Assembly (NCBI GenBank): GCA_037576195.1
Contig: CM075104.1
Location: 3,230,775 to 3,294,774 of the forward strand
Length of the DNA: 64,000 nt
Reading direction: 5' to 3'
DNA from: Phytoseiulus persimilis
Lineage: Eukaryota; Arthropoda; Arachnida; Mesostigmata; Phytoseiidae
Shown here: one piece after another, positions 58,201 through 64,000 of the stretch
How the letters are laid out: each line of letters opens with the position of its first letter
Position numbering within the stretch: position 1 is the stretch's first letter
The notes under the pieces: generated by a model
Seen by the model: only the letters and a program-made list of their open reading frames with translations
Databases searched by the model: none
What the model was told of the DNA's origin: nothing
Translations under genes and position numbers: made by a program

Positions 58201-59047
58201 GATGAAAGCGACTTCCGCGGAAACTCGTCATCAGAAGTGAATGAACCTTCGGGTTCCGATCATCGGAGCCAGCTTCCGTCATGCTGACGCAGCCATAAAC
58301 TAGGAAGATTCGATTATCATGGACAGTGAGATCGGACCTGGTGACCAGGGGCGTACCCAGCTTATTTTTTGGAAGGGCCAAGGATGTTATGACGATGATG
58401 ATCATCATCGTCGCGAGTTTTCCATGACCCAATCAACATGGTTTTCAAACCTGTGAAGATTTCCCTGATAACACAGAATCTTTGCGGAACAATTTCGTCC
58501 ATCGAAGTGGAGTTCAATCCACCCTTCCTAACTTTCTCGAAGAGTTTTGGAAGGGCATGGCTCCCTTGCCCCCTTCCCCTGGGAACACCACTGCTGGTGA
58601 CATGTATTCTAACAATGAGATCCGATCGACATCATAATTCTGAGGCCGTTACGTATTTTCAGTTTCCAGTCAGCCATGGGCCACATGGGGGCTGCTTTCC
58701 ACGATCTTCTCCGGGGGACCTTGGCCATAATCAACCCAGCAGCCTGGCAACCGATCTTACCGCTCGCACCTAGACCTTTGCGAGAACGTCCTCCTCTTGA
58801 TCCCAGACCTTTCCTCGGGAGCCCGCTCATTGACAGGAGAGCCTCTCAGGACGGCCGCCCGCTCACCCTCCTTAGGCCTCTGAGACCTCCGGTCGGACTC
58901 CTTGCTTTGCAGCGAGTCATGGAGTTAGGAATGAATCGACGGCAACAAATATTTGATAGGTACGCTACGCTACCGCTCAACCCGCGGTCTATCGACCCCC
59001 CTGACTCTAGGGAGAAGGAGACGAAGGCGGAAAAGAAGGAGAAGTAA
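55228..59047 (+). CDS. Secreted protein of unknown family, complete, 437 aa
   Basis: Seven exons join in phase: 55228-55327, 55414-55520, 56615-56644 (a 30-base microexon), 57131-57363, 57523-57823, 57951-58108 and 58663-59047 (1,314 nt). A signal peptide is clear: MLLRIALLSVLVAVLTLAS. A basic RIRRDA site follows near residue 35, a possible processing site. Residues 80-270 are rich in predicted helix with heptad-like spacing (TRIVKHIDNVQKQMKRMRME; VITRRLQKDIHTLHNLTDAL) and several N-glycosylation sequons. The C-terminal 110 residues are Pro/Arg/Leu-rich (LPLAPRPLRERPPLDPRP) and end in a Lys/Glu tail. Two cysteines (CLAELTEDEK and CAKDALRTF) begin adjacent exons. There is no transmembrane segment and no known domain. 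It converges on the mesh gene. Confidence 0.8.
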
Positions 59048-59294
59048 ATGGAGACTATATTTGTTTCGATCGGTTCCCTTGTGAGTGATTGGTCTCGTCC
59101 AGCTGAGATTTCTCCGAAACTTATCGCTCGAAATCCCATTTCATACAAGCAAAGCTTGAAATTCCACAAGGGATCTAGTGCAGTTGTGGTCAAGAGCCAG
59201 GCCTCCAGGAATGCCGTTAAGGAACTGATTATCCCAAAAGTATGCCCGAGTTTCGCCTCGGAGGAGGTGGCTTGCGGAAATCCCGGAACAATCA

Positions 59295-59300
59295 AATAAA
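59295..59300 (+). terminator. Candidate poly(A) signal AATAAA
   Basis: AATAAA lies 248 bases after the stop codon of the seven-exon secreted protein, a normal 3' UTR length, and before the convergent mesh gene ends. Confidence 0.6.
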
Positions 59301-59953
59301 TTTCACCGAGAACCTGTTTCCGATACAACATTTATATAGTTCGATTTGCACAAAGATTCCATTAAATTACAAACACTCATTCGGAAAAAATCAACTGTCT
59401 CAACCGTCGTCGAGATCTCGAATATCAGCTCGTTAGTTTCCCCTACAAGGACAGATAAGTCAATAATATCCACATTTGAGCCAATCTGGGGCTGTTTTCG
59501 TGATCTCCGATGCACCGATCCGACGTATGAGTTTCCTCCGCAACGAGTGTGACTAGAATTTCTCAATGGGGTACAGCCGCGGAACGCAGGACACCTGGTT
59601 CAGCTGTATGTCGTCGTGTGTATGGCTTGATAGAAACTTCCTTGTGATTTGAGCCTGTCGAAGGTTTCCTAACATACGAGGAGATAGCTCCCCGGATTCG
59701 CGATCATCAATTCTATCATCGAACAAACTCTCTTCCATTCATCAATTGATATGTACAGATGCAGTTTCTCTGAAATGCACGAATTTCACACTCGGTGTTC
59801 AGTCCCTTTTATCGTCTCGTTCTTTCTCGGTGAAGCCTCTCCTCCTGAAATTAACGAGATCGGGTTACAGCCGGGTTCCTGCACGGGCTTGATAACAGAG
59901 GTCTCCGGTCTCCCGAGGAATGCTGGCTCGGGCTCCCGGCTGTGCATCGGAAC
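59301..59953. other. Convergent intergenic region
   Basis: Between the poly(A) signal of the plus-strand gene and the stop codon of mesh. Presumably holds the mesh 3' UTR. No coding frame is supported. Confidence 0.5.
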
Positions 59954-62900
59954 CTACTCTTCGCCTTTCTCGTTGGTGTCGTATTCAGCGTATTGCTTCT
60001 CCTTGCGAGGTTTGCAGCACAAGAAGCAGCAGAAGATCAAGAAACCGATGGGGACCAGGATCCCGAGAGTGATACCGATCATGGCGAGTATGTGGTCTCG
60101 GACGCCTGCGAGAATCGAGGAAAGCGGTCAGAACAACGCGACTGGATTGAAACCCTTTATTCCGCTGTGATTGTTCCCCGTCAGGGCGCGCAGCACGGGG
60201 TTGAGAGACTGCCGAAGACTCACTCTTGCAAACTGGCGCTTCGCCCCAGGACCACAGCCCCGTCTCTTTGCATTGACGGGTTTCGTGGCCGTAAAGACGG
60301 TAGCCGGGGGCGCAGGTGAAGCGGACTATTTTTCCGACGAAATTCCGGATCTCCGACTTGAGGCCGTAGGCGGGTTTGTCGAGCGCTTGGCATCGTATGA
60401 CCTGTTTCCGAACCTCGCTCGATATCATTTGTGCCGAAGCCTCCACGGCTTTCGTCGTCGCGGCGAACGGTCTGCTGCCGGTGACGACGTAATCATATCG
60501 ACAGGCTTTCGATGTTGCACACGTCTGGGGGAGAACGATCGGAGTATTTCAGCGCAAGAAGGATGGCTTCTCTGCTGTATCGTCGGATGGGCTCTATCTG
60601 CGTAACGCATCGGATCGATTGATAACTTGGATTACCCTACCTCCGAAAGATCCCTGTCTCGGAACGTTGCGTTCCGAGGAGCCTCTATCTCTCTGCCCTG
60701 AGGTATGAACGACCGGAAGTCATGATCGTCGTAGTGTCCGAAATTATACCCGAATAGCATGTGATTGAATAATGAAACCGATTCATTGAGTCGATCTGAA
60801 AGAGAAAGAGCGCTCTCTGTATACGTATGTTCGCTGCTGTTCACTCTGAATTTCGATTAGATTCCGCCAGGGGGCAACGAAGGCGGACTCGGCTGCGACC
60901 GTTCACGGAAGAGCGCTGCGGGAGACGGTTTGCTCCATTCCCGCTGGAGGCCAACTCGTACGTGCATGTTTTGCAAAGTCAACTCACGTTTATTGCCGAA
61001 ATCTTGGACTGCCCTGAAGTCCGTCGGAATGAAGCTTGCTCCCGTGCCACTTTGATCGCCTGATAGATCGTTTTCCGCCAGGTAGTCCCAACTTCCAAGC
61101 AAACCCGTCGTTATGTTCTGAAAGATGGCGGAACGCCCGGTATCGTCTAGGAATCACACGGAGTTATCGCGAATGGTGCGACCGTCTTTCTGATCTGGGC
61201 GCCGAAAGTGACGCAAGGACGGAGAATACGAACCACGAACTCTATCGGTAGGAAGACGTTGAGAACTAGCTGCTCGTGCTGAACACTGACTTCGACGCCT
61301 GCTCCCGAATCGAACATGGCAACGATCTTCGACATGTTGTAGTAACCAGTGGGTTGATAGATGGAGACACCTAGATGCGCGAGGACGATGGTAACTTGGT
61401 CACGCAGAATCGATTCCTCGATGGAAGTTTTTTCTGCTTGAGTCATAAGGAGCCGGAACTCGCCCACAAGGCGACGGCTCAAGCTGAGGAAGAGCTTTGA
61501 TCTTACCTTTGAAGTTCAACGTTTTCATTTTCTCATCCCAGAAGTAGATGTACTCGTTATCAACGATCAGATAGAGCTGGTAGAATCGTCGCGCGGCCAG
61601 GGGTCTGAGGTGGAATTCCACCGTGGACGACACGTTATCGCGCACAGCGACTCCGGAGAGGTAGGTTCCCTGTACGGTGATATCGGTGGGTTGTTCTCTA
61701 CGTCGACTCTCGAAACGTCCCTGAACGTTGATTTTGGCCTTCTCGTTGTCGGCTCGCACGAGCGAGAACTCTCCGTGGCCTCCGAAAGTATAGTTCGTTC
61801 CATCGAAAGTCAAGAAGTGCGGGTCGCCGTAAACCGCGGCAAAACCCGGTGGCTGGTACGCCGAGCAATCCTGAGACGTCCGGAACCACTTGTATTTCTG
61901 GCACGAGTTTGAATCGTCCTTTTCCGACTGCCAGTGACAGCAGGTGAAGAATGGCATCATGTCGGCCGACCACGTGGCTAGCGTAGCGACTTTCGAGCGT
62001 TGATTATACGGGAGAACACCTGAACAAGTGAAGAGCACATATGAGGAAGCCACAGGAGACACGCAGAGAGAGAGAGAGAGAGAGGGAGGTTCAGGGTTGC
62101 CCTCGGTCTCACTCGGTCGATAAATGGACAACTCACCATAACTGAAGAACCGATGGGGTTTCCCGCCGTACATTGTGTCCGCGGTCAGAATGAGCTCTCC
62201 ATCCATGTCGTAGCAACAAGTCTGTCCAGAGCCTCCGACGCTCGGCCGGCCGGACTTGACACAGTGCAGCGCCCGTTTGTAGAAGGGGTCACAGTTCCGG
62301 GTATAGACAGAGCATTGAGTGTCTGGGGCGTACCTTCCACGATCGAGTTCCGATTGTCGCATGGTGCACGGACACCGCCAGAGAGAAATGGCGAACTTGT
62401 CGGCCTCTCGTTCTCGTTGAAACCAATCGTGGCAAAACTGGTCCTTCCACCAACGTCCGTAGTGGTATTCCCATTGCGGCCAGAAGTACCATGCCAGTGG
62501 CATTGGTCGAGACCAGATCATACTGCATCCGAGAAAACCTTGTCTCGATTGAATTCCGATATCACCTCGACGGAGCCGAGCGGGCCAGATCCACGCGGGG
62601 TAAAGAGAAAGCTGATACTCACGGTGATCTTTCCTCGCGTCCTCGGGAATCCCTTTCGGCTGTGGTGAAGTTGACACTGATGAAACCAAATTGCAAACCG
62701 AGAAGGTCTCGGTTATCGTTGTTCGCGTACTCCTGGAGCGGCAAACCATAAACGATCTGGTTCAAGCTCGCTCGACCCAGCTCTGTGATGTAGGTGAGAC
62801 TTGGGTATTCTTTGTCGTCTTCGAAACCCCACAAGTGAATCGATATCGATCTCGTGTCGTTCACATTCCAAGTCAGCTTCTCCCGCGTCCACTGGATGAC

Positions 62901-63935
62901 GAAATCAGTCGGTTTCTCCTCTTTATCAGCACTGCTCAGGACGATCACGTCGACGTGCGACAGCTCGGGGGGCTCTGGGGACGAAATTGATTCTAGTTGA
63001 TTAGTACCTACGACGGTGCCCGCTCAAAGCTTGCGCTTAGACGCAGAATTTTCGGTCAATCGATACTCACGAATGTAGAAACGGCCGTAGAAGAGCGCGT
63101 CGCCATTGTTTATTGTAACCGTCAGATCGACGTAACCGTGGAAGAACACCGGGGGCATGTAGCACGAAACGTGATTTCGATCTCGGTAAATGGCGGGAAA
63201 CCGGCCCCCGCTCATGTCCTGGAATTGGCACTCGATTTTGGCGTTTTCCGGGAAACACGGTCCCGTGACGTTGATCATCGTCCCCCCAAGCATATTTGCG
63301 AATTTCGGGAAGAACGACAGTCGCGGTCGCTGCTTGATCAGATGGGGGTCGAGAGCTGCAATCGGGAACAGGTGAGATTCCCGGGCAGAAGAGCAGAAAC
63401 AATTCCTGTCGTTCGAGCTTCTGAACTGTATGCGGAATTATTTTCCATTTTCCGAGTTTCGAGTTCCGAGAATTGATGCCTACCCCAATCGATGCAAGTG
63501 CCAGTGTAGATTTCTTCGTCGATTTGGAAGATATATCGACCTTTCATCTTCTCGTCTCCGCCTTCAGTCAGCTGGGAAACGCGGGGTTGTTGAGAATACG
63601 GGAAGAACTCGTAAGCGCGTGTGGTGTTTCCAGCGTTGAAACCGATGAAGGGATTCAGGCCGTTCCGCCCCTCTTTCTGTTCGAGAGGAAATTCCCGGAT
63701 TAAACACGTTCTTCTCCAGATCGATGCTCATTCACACAGTGAGCTCTTCGGAGAAACAATGCCATAATATGACGGTAGAAAAGCTCTCTCTTGGGACACT
63801 GACCCTGTCTTCGGATGAGATCCACTCGATCTGATCGTAGTTGAACATGGAGTACGTCGTGGTCTCATCAGACGCGAGAACCAATTGATACGTGTTGGTT
63901 TTCTGGGTGTGACCGAGCCGCTCCATTTGCGGAAC
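59954..63935 (-). CDS. mesh: Mesh-like smooth septate junction protein, 5' partial, 910 aa in window
   Basis: Eleven exons chain in phase on the minus strand: 63935-63804, 63676-63484, 63355-63071, 62974-62623, 62522-62137, 62019-61507, 61370-61237, 61117-60988, 60795-60641, 60524-60224 and 60105-59954. Domains in order, numbered from the first residue in the window: end of NIDO (NTYQLVLASDETTTYSMFNY; GLNPFIGFNAG), an IPT/E-set domain (109-205, GGTMINVTGPCF), AMOP (about 320-515, RCPCTM..DRGRYAPD, GSGQTCCYD), von Willebrand D (about 516-760, YGDPHFLTFDGTNYTF, GLLGSWDY), sushi (about 805-860, RFTCAPGYRLYGHE), a transmembrane helix (GITLGILVPIGFLIF, then a Cys cluster) and a short tail ending NEKGEE. 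This is the Mesh architecture; Mesh organises septate junctions in arthropod gut and renal epithelia. The signal peptide and N-terminal NIDO region lie beyond 64000. Confidence 0.95.
62061..62084. repeat. (GA)n microsatellite in a mesh intron
   Basis: About ten GA dinucleotides within the intron between mesh exons 62522-62137 and 62019-61507. Confidence 0.9.
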
Positions 63936-64000
63936 CTATCGAAAACATTTTCGGAATTGATCAGTGGCCGCAGCGTCTCCCTGAACACATTCGATAGTTT

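Noticed and set aside
61400-62749. Single 449-codon minus-strand gene
   Set aside because: The frame runs through a GA-repeat intron and two other introns. Splice sites and domain continuity show it is a read-through of mesh exons.
1-64000. CRISPR arrays, bacterial operons or phage-like modules
   Set aside because: No direct-repeat/spacer pattern or ribosome-binding-site-led gene strings. The repeats are minisatellites and transposon ends, and the genes are spliced.

Overview
This window is eukaryotic nuclear DNA. Genes are split by mostly short GT-AG introns, whole exons can be chained with consistent phase across several kilobases, and many DNA-transposon remnants are present. The domain set (a Mesh-type junction protein, a Ret-like receptor tyrosine kinase tail, an ABHD17-type depalmitoylase and a Tc3-type transposon) points to an arthropod. 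The near-balanced base composition and short introns would fit a mite, but that placement is a low-confidence inference. There are no operons, CRISPR arrays or prokaryotic signals.

Layout. 0-1.3 kb: last three exons of a Ret-like receptor tyrosine kinase (+). 3.9-9.3 kb: several exon-like open frames of unknown genes, mainly on the minus strand. 11.5-14.7 kb: a transposon cluster with a long inverted repeat and an apparently intact 1,585-bp Tc3-like element. 16-20 kb: an exon-like frame and a 613-bp MULE-like non-autonomous element with a 9-bp target duplication. 21, 28 and 39 kb: three separated arrays of one 45-bp minisatellite family. 23.8-24.7 kb: a tRNA-derived SINE with a 14-bp target duplication, just upstream of a coding exon broken by one apparent frameshift. 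33.0-33.6 kb: a pogo/Tigger-like MITE. 38.0-41.2 kb: a complete five-exon ABHD17-like gene (+). 42.5 kb: a hAT-like MITE. 44.3-45.1 kb: two exons of a thyroglobulin type-1 domain gene (-). 47.7-48.5 kb: a tentative three-exon gene (-). 52.7 kb: a 16-bp minisatellite. 55.2-59.0 kb: a complete seven-exon secreted protein of unknown family (+). 59.95-63.9 kb: eleven phase-consistent exons of a mesh orthologue (-), whose 5' end lies beyond the window. The last two genes converge tail to tail.

The recognised genes are unrelated housekeeping, signalling or cell-surface genes and form no pathway or cluster. The most unusual structure is the repeat fraction: a 45-bp repeat that encodes a 15-residue period and recurs at three loci, and several mobile elements whose boundaries and target duplications can be read directly. 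Large parts of the window contain no gene I can support; these are listed as such.
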